Shown: in pieces, positions 52,942-63,126 of the stretch
Layout: the number at the start of each line of letters is the position of its first letter
How positions within the stretch are numbered: position 1 is the stretch's first letter
NCBI RefSeq assembly: GCF_001870205.1
Contig: NZ_CP017267.1
Location: 1,104,501-1,168,500 of the forward strand
Reading direction: 5' to 3'
DNA from: Vagococcus teuberi
GTDB lineage: Bacteria; Bacillota; Bacilli; Lactobacillales; Vagococcaceae
Length of the DNA stretch: 64,000 bases
Notes under the pieces: model-generated
The model's database searches: none
What the model saw: the letters and a program-made list of their open reading frames with translations, nothing else
What the model was told of the DNA's origin: nothing
Translations under genes and position numbers: made by a program

Positions 52942-54701
52942 TAGTTTAGCCCCCCTTCAATTTTTTGTTCAAGTTGTTGATGGTCATACATTTTCTTATA
53001 CCAACCATTTAACGCAATCAACTCGTTATGGGTGCCTCGTTCGATGATTTTTCCTTCATCGATCACAATGATTTCTTTTGCATGTTTTACACTACTTAAT
53101 CTATGAGTCGTGATAATCGTTGTTTTATTTTGTCTTGTTTCTTTCAAACTAGATAATATTAATTCCTCTGTTTTAGCATCAACAGCAGATAACGCATCAT
53201 CTAGAATTAATAATTCTGGTTCTGTTAATAGGGCTCTTGCAATCGAGATACGTTGTTTTTGACCACCTGAAAGAGAGACACCACGTTCTCCAACCATTGT
53301 GTCATAACCATGACTAAATCCCATAATATCATCATGTACTGCTGCTTGTTTAGCAATCGTTTCGACTAATTCTTGCGATGCTTTTGGGCGACCAAATCGA
53401 ATATTATCTCTTACTGTCATCGAAAACAGAAAATGATCTTGTGGCACATAACCAATCGAATGAAGTAGTGCATCCAATGTATAATGTTGTAACTTGTTAC
53501 CACCAAATACTATTTCACCATCATAATCATCGTATTCACGCATTAACAGTTTTAGTAATGTTGTTTTCCCTGATCCAGTTTTACCAACTATTCCAAGAGT
53601 ATCTCCCTCATGTAAGGTAAAATCTATATGTTCTAATGCTGTTACCTCATCACCTGGGTAATTAAATTTGTCTACGTGATAATGGATATCTCCTTTTGCT
53701 GGCTGAGATACACCTGTTTTCATTTCTATAATCGCTGACTTTTCACTTAATAATTCATTAACACGGTCATAACTTGCATTCCCTCGTTGTAAAATGTTGA
53801 AGAAACGCCCGATTGCGAACATTGGCCAAACCAACATCCCAATATAGTTAAAAAATGAGATTAATTGTCCAATTGAAATACTTCCAGTTTTAACTAAGTA
53901 GCCACCTAGTGAAATCGAAATAATGTAACTTAATCCAATAATAATTGTAATCAGTGGATCAAATAATGCATCTAAAAAGTTGACGCGATTATTTTTTCTA
54001 ACAGAGTAGTCCACTTTTTCTTTAAAATCTTCTATTTCTTCTTTTTCTTGTCCAAAAGTTTTAATCACTTTTATCCCAGTAATTGTTTCTTGCGTTTTAT
54101 CATTTAATCTTGAAAACGCATCTTGTGACTCTTTAAACGCTGCGTGTAACTTGTCTCCAAGTTTACTAGATAACACAGCAAGCAGTGGAAACGGTAGTAA
54201 CGCTAGTAATGTTAAACGCCAATCAATGAAAATAATCATCGCAATCACCGTTATAGCTCCTGTAATAAACGCATCAGCAAAGGTTAAAATCCCTCCACCA
54301 GCCACGTTTTGGATGGCGTTTAAGTCATTTGTGGCATGTGCCATTAAATCTCCTGTACGATACCGTTGATAAAACGTTTGGTCCATCTGAGTAAAATGAT
54401 GGAACAATCTTTTTCTCATACGTTTTTCTAATCTAGCCGCGCCACCCCAGATGTGTGTTCGCCACACATAACGCAATAAATACACCACGATAGCCGCTAA
54501 TACTAATAATCCAACCCAAAACATTAATTTTTGAACGGTTAATGTTTTATCAGCAATAGAGTCCACGACAATCCCAATCACTCTCGGCGGTAATAACTGA
54601 ATAATAGCAACTAAGATTAATGCTCCTACACCGATAATATAGTTTTTCTTTTCTTCTTTGAAAAACCAAGCTAATTTTTTAAAAACGCTCAAGTTGTTCA
54701 C
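52941..54701 (-). CDS. Multidrug ABC exporter half-transporter, degenerate-site subunit
   Basis: A 586-aa half-transporter: six membrane helices (about residues 15-320) and an ATPase domain with Walker [13 protein letters not shown] near 370-381, signature SLSGGQKQRISIAR, and Walker B LLILDDALSAVD, in which Asp replaces the catalytic Glu. One consensus and one degenerate ATP site is the rule in LmrCD/EfrAB-type heterodimers, so this is the LmrC/EfrA-like partner. Typical loads are drugs and dyes; the native substrate is unknown. Its promoter region lies between it and yneF. Confidence 0.88.
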   Translation of the reverse strand: MNNLSVFKKLAWFFKEEKKNYIIGVGALILVAIIQLLPPRVIGIVVDSIADKTLTVQKLMFWVGLLVLAAIVVYLLRYVWRTHIWGGAARLEKRMRKRLFHHFTQMDQTFYQRYRTGDLMAHATNDLNAIQNVAGGGILTFADAFITGAITVIAMIIFIDWRLTLLALLPFPLLAVLSSKLGDKLHAAFKESQDAFSRLNDKTQETITGIKVIKTFGQEKEEIEDFKEKVDYSVRKNNRVNFLDALFDPLITIIIGLSYIISISLGGYLVKTGSISIGQLISFFNYIGMLVWPMFAIGRFFNILQRGNASYDRVNELLSEKSAIIEMKTGVSQPAKGDIHYHVDKFNYPGDEVTALEHIDFTLHEGDTLGIVGKTGSGKTTLLKLLMREYDDYDGEIVFGGNKLQHYTLDALLHSIGYVPQDHFLFSMTVRDNIRFGRPKASQELVETIAKQAAVHDDIMGFSHGYDTMVGERGVSLSGGQKQRISIARALLTEPELLILDDALSAVDAKTEELILSSLKETRQNKTTIITTHRLSSVKHAKEIIVIDEGKIIERGTHNELIALNGWYKKMYDHQQLEQKIEGGLN

Positions 54702-54721
54702 TCCTTTTGACCATAAAAAAA

Positions 54722-54742
54722 CAGGTGCGAAAAAAGCACCCG
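54722..54742 (-). terminator. Terminator of yneF
   Basis: Hairpin CAGGTGC / GCACCCG with a 7-base loop (one G-U pair in RNA); on the minus strand a T7 run follows. Confidence 0.8.
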
Positions 54743-54778
54743 TTTTTTATGTTTTTTATTCATTCCAAAACAAAACAA

Positions 54779-55009
54779 CTATTTTTTCTTCTTGTTGTTT
54801 TGAGCTGTCATGTTTTGCATCATTTGACGTATTTTCTTCTCTGACGGTTTTTGACCCATCTGTGACATCATCATACGCAACATATCCTCATTAACGGGAG
54901 GATTTTTCTGTAATTGATCTTCAAATGTTTTCTTTGCTAAAAAGAATCCACCGACTGCTCCTAAAATTAGGGCAATAATAATGAATAAAATAGCTAATCC
55001 AGTATTCAT
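54779..55009 (-). CDS. yneF: UPF0154 (YneF) small membrane protein
   Basis: A 76-aa protein with one N-terminal membrane helix (LAILFIIIALILGAVGGFFLAKKTFEDQL) and a hydrophilic tail with MMMSQMGQKPSEKKIRQMMQ, the conserved UPF0154 pattern. Function is unknown. ATG 55009, after an AAGGAG site, gives the family start; the frame opens 13 codons upstream. Alone between nfo and the ABC exporter genes. Confidence 0.9.
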   Translation of the reverse strand: MNTGLAILFIIIALILGAVGGFFLAKKTFEDQLQKNPPVNEDMLRMMMSQMGQKPSEKKIRQMMQNMTAQNNKKKK

Positions 55010-55099
55010 CTTTTCGACGCTCCTTCCTCCAATTAATCTACTCCACAATAATCAATTGTACTAGAAAATAACGTCAATGAAAAGACTCTTTTAACAAAT

Positions 55100-55999
55100 T
55101 TAAGCATTATTTTCAATATCTATTAACAAATTAGGATTAAATTCTCCTTTTTTCAACATTTTAATCTCATGATAGTATGGTGCTTTGGCTGTTTTTTTAT
55201 CTTCACCTACAAAAGGTGTTTCTAAAATTTTCGGTAACTCTTTTAATTGGTCGTGATAAACCACATAATTTAATGCATCAAACCCAATTGTCCCAAAGCC
55301 AATATTAGCATGACGGTCTTTATGTGAGCCTTGATCGTTTTTAGAATCATTGACATGAATGACTTTTAATCTGTCCAAGCCAATGATTTTGTCAAACTCT
55401 TCTAACACACCATCAAAATCTTCACGTACATTATAACCCGCATCGTTAATGTGGCATGTATCTAACGTCACAGATAATTTATCGTTATGTGTGACCCCGT
55501 CAATAATTCGTGCGATTTCCTCAAATGAACGACCGATTTCTGTTCCTTTTCCCGCCATCGTTTCTAGCGCAATTTGTGGTGTTTGATCACTTGTTAACAC
55601 TTCATTTAATCCTTTAATAATTTGGTTAATCCCCGCGTCCACTCCCGCTCCAACATGAGCACCAGGATGCATTGTTATTTGTGTTGCACCAATAGCTGAC
55701 ACACGTTCAATTTCTTGACGTAAAAAATTAATGGCAAACCCAAAGTTTTGAGGTTTCGTTGTGTTACCAAGATTGATGATATAAGGAGCGTGAACCACTA
55801 TTTTATTAATGTCTAAATCATGTTGACGCATAAATTCTCGGCCTGCTTCAATATTTAACTCTTCAATTGGTTTTCTTCGTGTATTTTGTGGTGCACCTGT
55901 ATAAATCATAAAAGTTGATGCACCATATTCTGCTGATTGTTTTGCTGATCCTAACAGCATATCTTTTCCACTCATACTAACATGAGACCCTAATAACAT
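55100..55999 (-). CDS. nfo: Endonuclease IV (AP endonuclease)
   Basis: It cuts DNA at abasic sites and oxidised 3' ends in base excision repair. The 299-aa TIM barrel has the family motifs GSHVSMSGK at residues 4-12, [10 protein letters not shown] near 105-114, [13 protein letters not shown] near 180 and [25 protein letters not shown] near 218-242, with the zinc ligands in the His/Glu/Asp positions. The ATG at 55999 fits the usual MLLGSHVS start, preceded by GAGGAA; the frame itself opens five codons earlier. Confidence 0.94.
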   Translation of the reverse strand: MLLGSHVSMSGKDMLLGSAKQSAEYGASTFMIYTGAPQNTRRKPIEELNIEAGREFMRQHDLDINKIVVHAPYIINLGNTTKPQNFGFAINFLRQEIERVSAIGATQITMHPGAHVGAGVDAGINQIIKGLNEVLTSDQTPQIALETMAGKGTEIGRSFEEIARIIDGVTHNDKLSVTLDTCHINDAGYNVREDFDGVLEEFDKIIGLDRLKVIHVNDSKNDQGSHKDRHANIGFGTIGFDALNYVVYHDQLKELPKILETPFVGEDKKTAKAPYYHEIKMLKKGEFNPNLLIDIENNA

Positions 56000-56080
56000 A
56001 AAATAATTCCTCATTTCTATTAACTTACTTAATAGATTGTAGCGTTTTATCGAATTGACTACAAGATTATTGCCTAAAAA

Positions 56081-56109
56081 AATAACCGAACAAATTCGTT
56101 CGATTATTT
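56081..56109 (-). terminator. Terminator of the amino acid transporter operon
   Basis: An 11-bp stem AATAACCGAAC / GTTCGATTATT (one G-U) with a 6-base loop, T-rich on the minus strand; the stem includes the stop codon of the last permease gene. Confidence 0.8.
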
Positions 56110-56757
56110 TTGATAATTTAATTCAAATCGTTTCGCAAAAAGCGATAGTGAGTAGCAAATGGCAAAATAACACACAGTCATGATGATGAACATCACCAAT
56201 ACGGTACTAGGGTATTGGGCATAAATAATTTTAGAATTGTGTGTCAACTCTGGTAGCGAAATCACAACTGCTAACGATGTATCACGAATTAACGAAACAA
56301 ACTGGCTAACAAGTGGAGGAACCATCAATTTAATCCCCTGTGGCAATACAATATAATACATTGTTTGAGCAATATTAAGACCGGTTGAACGACCCGCTTC
56401 CATTTGTCCTTTAGGTACAGCTTCAATCCCACCTCGAATAATTTCAGATAGCATTGCTGATTCAAAAATCGTCAATGCCACAACCGCTGACCAAAAAATA
56501 CTAAACTGTATACCAATTTGAGGCAACGCAAAATAAGTAAAGAATATAATTAAAAGTAATGGTAAATTTCTGATGATATCAATGATCAGTCCAACTATTT
56601 TGGACAAATATGGTATGCGTAAAAATCGGATAACACCTAAAATCCCACCAATGATAAAACTAAAAACAATCGAAATAACCGCTACTTCGAGAGTTACTAA
56701 TAACCCATCAAAAATAAAACGTAAATTAGGTAATGTCAAAGCTTGAGCAAAATTCAT
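56104..56757 (-). CDS. Polar amino acid ABC transporter permease (second subunit)
   Basis: A 217-aa permease of the His/Glu/Gln (HisM) family with about five helices and the EAA motif [30 protein letters not shown] (about residues 95-125), which contacts the ATPase. ATG 56757 follows AAGGAG; the frame opens at 56799 and overlaps the previous gene. It pairs with the other permease of the operon to form the channel, as in gluABCD-like systems. Confidence 0.9.
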   Translation of the reverse strand: MNFAQALTLPNLRFIFDGLLVTLEVAVISIVFSFIIGGILGVIRFLRIPYLSKIVGLIIDIIRNLPLLLIIFFTYFALPQIGIQFSIFWSAVVALTIFESAMLSEIIRGGIEAVPKGQMEAGRSTGLNIAQTMYYIVLPQGIKLMVPPLVSQFVSLIRDTSLAVVISLPELTHNSKIIYAQYPSTVLVMFIIMTVCYFAICYSLSLFAKRFELNYQK

Positions 56758-56773
56758 TTCTTTCACTCCTTTC

Positions 56774-57418
56774 TTAATTTGTGGCAACGCGTGTTTCAAT
56801 ATATCGCATCAAATACGACAACGGCATCGTCATCAGTAGATAAATGAGGCCAATTAATGTATACGTTCCTAACGTATTAAACGTTTCACTGGCAATCAAG
56901 TCGCCGGTATACATCAGATCTGCTCCTGTAACCATAGCTAAAATAGAAGAATTTTTAACTAAATTGATAAATTGATTTCCTAATGAAGGCAACGCCACTT
57001 TAAATGCCTGAGGTAACACGATATAGTACATAATTTGGAAATAATTTAAGCCTGAAGACATTCCTGCTTCTTTTTGACCCGTTGATACAGCTTCAATACC
57101 TGATCGAACCGTATCCGCAATAAAAGCTGATGTATATAGTGTTAAGCCGATGGTACCTGATGTGATTCCATTAAATTTAAATCCATACAATGGTAATACA
57201 ACAAAGAAAAACATTACCACAATTAATAAAGGAATATTACGGAAAAAATTAACGTAGATATTGCCAATTCGTCGAATCCATTTTTTTGTGGCTACTTGCA
57301 TCATGGCTGTTATTGTTCCAATAATCAAACTACCAATTAACGCAATCAAACTGGCTGTCAATGTCACTTTTAGTCCAGATAAAATATCTTGATGATAAGT
57401 ATTCCAAATTTCTAACAT
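56774..57418 (-). CDS. Polar amino acid ABC transporter permease (first subunit)
   Basis: A 214-aa permease of the same family as its partner, with the EAA motif FIADTVRSGIEAVSTGQKEAGMSSGLN (about residues 95-121). Two distinct permeases in one operon indicate a heterodimeric channel, typical for glutamate/aspartate uptake systems. It lies 20 bases after the binding-protein gene. Confidence 0.9.
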   Translation of the reverse strand: MLEIWNTYHQDILSGLKVTLTASLIALIGSLIIGTITAMMQVATKKWIRRIGNIYVNFFRNIPLLIVVMFFFVVLPLYGFKFNGITSGTIGLTLYTSAFIADTVRSGIEAVSTGQKEAGMSSGLNYFQIMYYIVLPQAFKVALPSLGNQFINLVKNSSILAMVTGADLMYTGDLIASETFNTLGTYTLIGLIYLLMTMPLSYLMRYIETRVATN

Positions 57419-57438
57419 AGTCTCAACTCCTTTATCTT

Positions 57439-58233
57439 TTAGTCTTTAATCCATTTTTTATATATCTTGTCATAGGTGCCATCTTTTTTCATGTCTGATA
57501 ACAATCGATTGACTTCATTTACTAAGTCCGTTTGCCCTTTATTAAACGCAATACCATATGGTTCCTCAGTAAAATTACCACCAACTAATTCGTAATCAGG
57601 GTTTTCAGATGCCATCCCTAAAAGGATGCTATTATCTGTTGTCATCGCATCACCTTGTCCGGATTGAAGAGCCGTAAACGCTTCAGCATAGTTTTCTAAT
57701 TCTAAGACTGTCACATCAGGGGCTTTTTTCCTCACGTTTACAGCTGAAGTAGATCCTTTTACTGCTAAAACTATTTTTCCTGCTTTTAAATCATCAATAC
57801 TTTTTATGTCACTACCTTTTTTAACTAATAGTGACTGCCCCGCATCAAAATAAACATCTGAAAAATCCACTTGTTTTTTACGCTCGTCACTAATGGTCAT
57901 AGTGGCAATAATCGCATCAATGTTTCCATTTTTTAAAAGAGGTATTCTTGTTTTTGATGTAACCTCAACAAATTCTGCTTTCTTTTCATCACCTAACAGA
58001 CGTTTAGTGATTTCTTTTGCGATATCAATATCAAATCCTTCTACTTCTCTTTTTTCTATATTCATCAAACCGAATAACTTGGTGTCGTACTTGACTCCCC
58101 AAATCATTTTATCTTTCTCTTTGATTATATCTAACACATTTGATTCAGAAATACTTTTTGCCCCACAAGCTCCAAGTAAAAAAACGAAAGAAAGCATCAT
58201 TAACATCAATAAACCACGATAAACTTTTTTCAT
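57439..58233 (-). CDS. Amino acid ABC transporter substrate-binding lipoprotein
   Basis: A 264-aa exported lipoprotein: signal peptide with lipobox LLGACG (Cys at about residue 23), followed by the SBP_bac_3 fold with GFDIDIAKEITKRLLGD, RIPLLKNGNIDAIIATMTISDERKKQVDFSDVYFDAGQSLLVKKGSDI and VNEVNRLLSDMKKDGTYDKIYKKWIKD, all family hallmarks. It captures glutamate, glutamine, aspartate or another polar amino acid and delivers it to the two permeases. Confidence 0.92.
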   Translation of the reverse strand: MKKVYRGLLMLMMLSFVFLLGACGAKSISESNVLDIIKEKDKMIWGVKYDTKLFGLMNIEKREVEGFDIDIAKEITKRLLGDEKKAEFVEVTSKTRIPLLKNGNIDAIIATMTISDERKKQVDFSDVYFDAGQSLLVKKGSDIKSIDDLKAGKIVLAVKGSTSAVNVRKKAPDVTVLELENYAEAFTALQSGQGDAMTTDNSILLGMASENPDYELVGGNFTEEPYGIAFNKGQTDLVNEVNRLLSDMKKDGTYDKIYKKWIKD

Positions 58234-58244
58234 ATTGCTCCCTC

Positions 58245-58976
58245 CTAGTGACTAATAATTTTACTTAAAAATTGTTTCGCTCTTTCATCTTGTGGATCAT
58301 CAAAAAAGGCTTCTGATTCGCGATCTTCTAGCACTTCTCCATCAGCCATAAAAATGACTCTATCCGCTACTTCTCTAGCAAACCCCATCTCATGAGTTAC
58401 CACAACCATCGTCATACCAGACTCTTTTGCTAGAGACTTCATAACGTCCAATACTTCTCCAACCATCTCTGGGTCAAGTGCTGACGTTGGCTCATCAAAT
58501 AACATATAATCAGGTGTCATAGCTAAACTTCTCGCAATAGCCACACGTTGTTGTTGACCTCCTGACAACTGTGAAGGATAAGACTCTTTTTTATCTAACA
58601 TACCAACTCTTTCTAATAAACGCTCAGCACGTTCATTTGCTGCTTGCTTATCTAGACCCAATACTTTTATTGGTGCTAACGTAACATTTTCTAACACGCT
58701 CATATTGGCATATAAGTTAAATTGTTGGAATACCATCCCTAGATTTTTTCTTACATCATTTAAATTCGTTTTTGGATCAAAAATATTAGTTCCATCTACT
58801 ATTAATTCTCCCGTTGTGATATCTTCCAGTGCATTGATACAACGTAACATGGTACTTTTGCCTGAACCAGAAGGGCCTAGCACAACAACAACCTCACCTG
58901 TCTCAATGCTTAAATTAATATTTTTCAACGCATGAAACTCACCATAATACTTTTCTACATTTTTAAATGTAATCAT
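58245..58976 (-). CDS. glnQ: Polar amino acid ABC transporter ATP-binding protein
   Basis: A 243-aa ATPase with Walker [14 protein letters not shown] near residues 34-46, [15 protein letters not shown] near 87-101, signature [17 protein letters not shown] near 138-154 and Walker [21 protein letters not shown] near 159-178. It leads the four-gene import operon (ATPase, binding protein, two permeases), the order known from glutamate systems such as gluABCD. glnQ is used here as a family name only. Confidence 0.9.
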   Translation of the reverse strand: MITFKNVEKYYGEFHALKNINLSIETGEVVVVLGPSGSGKSTMLRCINALEDITTGELIVDGTNIFDPKTNLNDVRKNLGMVFQQFNLYANMSVLENVTLAPIKVLGLDKQAANERAERLLERVGMLDKKESYPSQLSGGQQQRVAIARSLAMTPDYMLFDEPTSALDPEMVGEVLDVMKSLAKESGMTMVVVTHEMGFAREVADRVIFMADGEVLEDRESEAFFDDPQDERAKQFLSKIISH

Positions 58977-59058
58977 TGTTAAAAACCCCTTTCTTATAAA
59001 AACATGATAAACGATATCATTCTCTCATTAAAACCTAATATTATTCTGTTAAGAACTA

Positions 59059-59088
59059 ATTATATACTCAAAACTTAATAGTTGTAAA
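59059..59088 (-). promoter_or_regulatory. Predicted promoter of the amino acid transporter operon
   Basis: On the minus strand: -35 TTTACA (59088-59083), 18-base spacer, -10 TATAAT (59064-59059), about 80 bases before the glnQ-like start. Confidence 0.6.
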
Positions 59089-59227
59089 GGTTTCTTAAAT
59101 GGAAATTTCTGAAAAAATTCTTAAAAACGTTGTATTTAGAGAAACAATTTATCCTATTAAGAACAATAAATAATAAAATTTACAAGTTATGTTGCAGATT
59201 ATCCACTTCATTATGGACAGATAAAAA

Positions 59228-59264
59228 AGCTAAAAAAATGATGTTATGCATCACTTTTTTAGCT
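59228..59264 (-). terminator. Terminator of tyrS
   Basis: A long near-perfect hairpin (AGCTAAAAAAATGATG / CATCACTTTTTTAGCT, one mismatch) with a 5-base loop, after the tyrS stop. Confidence 0.8.
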
Positions 59265-59276
59265 AATTCAAAACCA

Positions 59277-60539
59277 TTAAAATGTTAAAAGGAAATATTT
59301 TTTCTTACCACGACGAACCACAATAAATGAGTTCTCGATTTTATCTTTATCTGACAAAACATAGTCTAGGTCTTGAATTCTATCTCCGTTAATGTAAATG
59401 GCACCATTTTGGACATCTTCACGTGCTTGACGTTTTGAAGATTCAATACCAGAGTTGACTAGCAATTCAACAAGGTTTAAATCATCATTAGCTGATACTT
59501 CATAACTAGGAACATCTTTAAATCCTTGTTTAATTTCTTCAGCTGTTAATTCCTTGATGTCACCACTAAACAATGCTTTAGAAATTTTAACAGCTTGTTC
59601 GTAAGATTTTTCACCATGAACAAGTGTTGTCACTTCTTTAGCCAACGCTTTTTGAGCCGCTCTTTCATGAGGTGCCTCATTAAATTCTTTTTCAATCTCA
59701 GCAATTTCATCTAGTGATAAAAATGTAAAGTATTTTAAGAATTGGACTGCATCACGGTCATCTGTATTTAACCAAAATTGATAAAATTCGTAAGGAGATG
59801 TTTTATCTGCATCTAACCAAACCGCATTTCCTTCTGTTTTACCAAATTTTGTACCATCTGCCTTTTTAATTAGTGGCATCGTTAGCCCATATCCTTGAAC
59901 TTCTTTCTCACGACGTAATAACTCAATACCTGAAGTGATATTTCCCCACTGATCACTTCCACCTAATTGAAGTTTTACTCCTTCAGTCTCATATAATTTT
60001 AGAAAGTCATAAGCTTGCAGTAATTGGTAGGCAAATTCAGTATATGAAATACCTGTTTCAATACGACGCTTCACACTTTCTTTACTCATCATATAGTTAA
60101 TTGTAAAGTTTTTACCCACATCTCTTAAAAAGTCAATCAATGTCATACTAGTTAACCAATCAGCATTATTAGCTAAAATTGCAGGATTTGTTTTATCATC
60201 AAAATCAATAAAACGAGACAATTGATTTTTAAGACTGTTGGCCCATGATTCAACAATTTCAGTAGAATTTAAACTACGTTCTGCATCTTTAAATGAGGGG
60301 TCACCAATCATACCCGTTCCCCCACCAACTAGTGCAACCGGCACGTGGCCTTGTTCTTGAAATCGTTTTAAGGTTAATACTGGTAATAAATGACCGATGT
60401 GTAAACTATCTGCTGTCGGATCAAAACCAATATACAACTTAACAGACTCTTCATTCAATAATTCTTCTAATGCTTGTTCGTCCGTCATTTGATAGACGAG
60501 ACCACGATCCTTTAATTCTGATAAAAAATTCGTTGTCAT
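59277..60539 (-). CDS. tyrS: Tyrosyl-tRNA synthetase
   Basis: Class I synthetase charging tRNA-Tyr. The HIGH motif is in [12 protein letters not shown] (about residues 44-55) and the KMSKS loop appears as [13 protein letters not shown] (about 230-242), the bacterial TyrRS form. The C-terminal S4 RNA-binding domain (about 350-420) ends with [15 protein letters not shown]. At 420 aa it is full length. No T-box was found in the 170-base region upstream, although many Firmicutes tyrS genes have one. Confidence 0.96.
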   Translation of the reverse strand: MTTNFLSELKDRGLVYQMTDEQALEELLNEESVKLYIGFDPTADSLHIGHLLPVLTLKRFQEQGHVPVALVGGGTGMIGDPSFKDAERSLNSTEIVESWANSLKNQLSRFIDFDDKTNPAILANNADWLTSMTLIDFLRDVGKNFTINYMMSKESVKRRIETGISYTEFAYQLLQAYDFLKLYETEGVKLQLGGSDQWGNITSGIELLRREKEVQGYGLTMPLIKKADGTKFGKTEGNAVWLDADKTSPYEFYQFWLNTDDRDAVQFLKYFTFLSLDEIAEIEKEFNEAPHERAAQKALAKEVTTLVHGEKSYEQAVKISKALFSGDIKELTAEEIKQGFKDVPSYEVSANDDLNLVELLVNSGIESSKRQAREDVQNGAIYINGDRIQDLDYVLSDKDKIENSFIVVRRGKKKYFLLTF

Positions 60540-60707
60540 ATTAGTTCCTCCTTAATTTTATTCATCTTTAATCTTAACCTATTCAAATCATAAAAGAAAG
60601 ATGAAAACGTCATTTTTATCTTCTAAAATCAAAACAATTTGACTAAGTATAATGATTAATTGTAAAATAATATAATTGAGCATATTAATATAAGATGAGG
60701 TGATACA

Positions 60708-63077
60708 TTGAATGAGGATAATCAGTTTGACCCCTCTAACGAATTGAACAGTCAAGTTCCCGAACAATTGGACACTCAAACACCTGAACCCAATAGCAAA
60801 CACGATTGGCCATTTGTCCTAAATGTGACATATCGAGTCATTCGCTCACTAATGTTATTACTTATAGTTGTTGTAATAGCTGTTGCAACGTTAGGTGTTG
60901 GAACTGGTATAGGATACTTTGCCTCACTAGTCAAAACGGTAGATGTTCCAAAACCAGATGACCTTATAAAAAAAATCTCTAATTTGGATCAACAATCAAA
61001 TATGACTTATGCAGACGGATCACAGATTGCTGTTATTCAATCCGATTTAATCAGAACAAACGTCTCTTCTGATAGCATTTCGGACTTTATAAAAGAAGCC
61101 TTGATATCAACTGAGGATGAGAACTTTTTTAAACATAAAGGGATCGTTCCAAAAGCCATTGCTCGTGCAACTATTTCTGATGTCATAGGTATTGGTAATA
61201 AATCTGGTGGCTCAACAATTACTCAACAGCTTGTCAAACAGCAAGTGTTAACTAATGAAACATCTTATCGTAGAAAAGCATCCGAGATTGTACTAGCCTT
61301 AAAAACAGAGAAAGTAATGTCAAAAGATGAAATTTTAAGTTCCTACTTGAATGTATCCCCATTTGGGCGAAACAATCATGGTGAAAACATTGCTGGTATC
61401 GAGGAAGCTGCTTTAGGTATATTTGGTGTTCATGCCAGTGATGTGACACTTCCACAAGCTGCCTTTTTAGCAGGATTACCGCAAAGCCCTATTGAGTACT
61501 CACCTTACACCAATGACGCACAACTAAAAGAAGACTTAAGTGCTGGATTGAATCGAAAAAATGACGTATTATTCAATATGTATCGTGAAAAAATTATCAC
61601 AAAAGATGAATACGAAGCAGCTAAAGATTATGATTTGAAGCAAGATTTTCTCAAACCAGAACCAAAAGCACAAAATGATAATGGCTTTTTATACAACTAT
61701 ATTTATGACGAAGCCACGCGTGTGTTAATGCCTAGCTACTATGAAGCAGACGGGTATACTGAAGCCGACATTAATGAGTCAAAACAATTATTCGATCAAT
61801 ACTTTGAACGCGTGAAAAAAGATATTGCTCGTTCTGGTTATACGATTCATTCTACTATTGATAAGACAACACATAATGCCATGCAAGAAGCAGTTAATAA
61901 TTTTGGATACTTACTTGATGACGGCAGCGGAAAATTACTCGAAACTGGTAGTGTCTTGATGGATAATCAAACTGGACGAATCTATGGATTTATTGGCGGA
62001 CGAGATTACAATCAAAATCAGAATAACCACGCCTTCCAAACAAGACGCTCACCTGGCTCTACGATGAAACCTATTTTAGCTTATGCTCCTGCTATTGATA
62101 ATGGGATTATCGGTTCAGAATCAAAACTTTCTGACTACCCATTGAAATATAAAAATGGGCAAGAAGTAAAAAATTATTCTGATAAGGGTAGTAATTCGTT
62201 CAAATCAGTCAGAGAAGCGTTAAAGTGGTCGTTGAATATTCCTGTTGTGAATCTTTACAACGATATGCTTCAAAGCATTGATCCTAAACAGTATTTTGAC
62301 CAAATGAATATTGGACTTAATCCAGATGAATATTACCGAGAATCAATCCCTCTTGGAGGAACGGATCATGGTCTGACTGTATTAGAAGAAACTGAAGCCT
62401 ATGCCACTTTGGCAAATAAAGGGGTATATAATAAAGGCTATTCTATTGAAAAAATTACCAATGAAAAAGGTGACGTGATTTATGAGCATAAACAAGAGCC
62501 TAATCAAGTCTTTAAACCTGCCACTGCCTCAATCATGAATGACATGATGAGAGACGTATTAAAAAGTGGTACCGGTCAACCTGCTCAAGATGCACTCAAA
62601 TCTGTTAATCCAACACTAGCTAAAGCAGACTGGGTTGGAAAAACTGGTACTTCTGAAAACGAACAAGATTATTGGTTTACAGCTTCAACACCTGGCGTGA
62701 CAATGAGTAGTTGGATTGGCTATGATGATAACACCAAAATGAACTCTACTTGGAACAAACAAAACATGGTTTACTGGGCTTATATGACTAATTATGTTTA
62801 CCAAAGAAATCCAGATGTCTTCAAAGCATCTGATAAATTCACCCTAGATCCTTCAGTAAAAAAAGAAAAAGTGGTTGAATTTACCGGTGAAAAAGTTGGG
62901 GTCGTTAAAGTTGATAATCAACAAATTAACCTAAAAGGCGCTAAAGAAATTGATAGCCTTTATGCAACTGATGGACCAAAAGATAGCGTCTTTAAGTTTG
63001 GTATTGGTGGAACCGATGCTAATTATAATGATGCTTGGAAAACATTTAGTAAACCTGCAACAAACAAACGTAAATAA
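60708..63077 (+). CDS. Class A penicillin-binding protein (PBP1-type)
   Basis: A bifunctional peptidoglycan synthase of 789 aa. After a short cytosolic N-terminus and one membrane helix (about residues 43-73), the GT51 glycosyltransferase domain shows EDENFFKHKGIVPKAIARA (about 136-154) and STITQQLVKQ (about 168-177). The transpeptidase domain has the active-site SPGSTMKP (SXXK, about 447-454), SLN in KWSLNIPVV (about 504-512) and KTGTSE (about 645-650). The start is TTG at 60708 with an AGGTG site five to seven bases before. It may be PBP1a or PBP1b; sequence alone does not decide. Divergent from tyrS. Confidence 0.93.
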   Translation: MNEDNQFDPSNELNSQVPEQLDTQTPEPNSKHDWPFVLNVTYRVIRSLMLLLIVVVIAVATLGVGTGIGYFASLVKTVDVPKPDDLIKKISNLDQQSNMTYADGSQIAVIQSDLIRTNVSSDSISDFIKEALISTEDENFFKHKGIVPKAIARATISDVIGIGNKSGGSTITQQLVKQQVLTNETSYRRKASEIVLALKTEKVMSKDEILSSYLNVSPFGRNNHGENIAGIEEAALGIFGVHASDVTLPQAAFLAGLPQSPIEYSPYTNDAQLKEDLSAGLNRKNDVLFNMYREKIITKDEYEAAKDYDLKQDFLKPEPKAQNDNGFLYNYIYDEATRVLMPSYYEADGYTEADINESKQLFDQYFERVKKDIARSGYTIHSTIDKTTHNAMQEAVNNFGYLLDDGSGKLLETGSVLMDNQTGRIYGFIGGRDYNQNQNNHAFQTRRSPGSTMKPILAYAPAIDNGIIGSESKLSDYPLKYKNGQEVKNYSDKGSNSFKSVREALKWSLNIPVVNLYNDMLQSIDPKQYFDQMNIGLNPDEYYRESIPLGGTDHGLTVLEETEAYATLANKGVYNKGYSIEKITNEKGDVIYEHKQEPNQVFKPATASIMNDMMRDVLKSGTGQPAQDALKSVNPTLAKADWVGKTGTSENEQDYWFTASTPGVTMSSWIGYDDNTKMNSTWNKQNMVYWAYMTNYVYQRNPDVFKASDKFTLDPSVKKEKVVEFTGEKVGVVKVDNQQINLKGAKEIDSLYATDGPKDSVFKFGIGGTDANYNDAWKTFSKPATNKRK

Positions 63078-63087
63078 ATACACAAAA

Positions 63088-63122
63088 AAAGAGTGATAGC
63101 TTATTTTTAAGCCTCACTCTTT
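63088..63122. terminator. Bidirectional terminator between the PBP gene and glyS
   Basis: Stem AAAGAGTGA / TCACTCTTT with an inner GCTT/AAGC pairing, T-rich on both strands, between convergent genes. Confidence 0.8.
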
Positions 63123-63126
63123 TTTA

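Noticed and set aside
60540-60707. T-box upstream of tyrS
   Set aside because: No AGGTGGAACCACG-like core or terminator was found on the minus strand.
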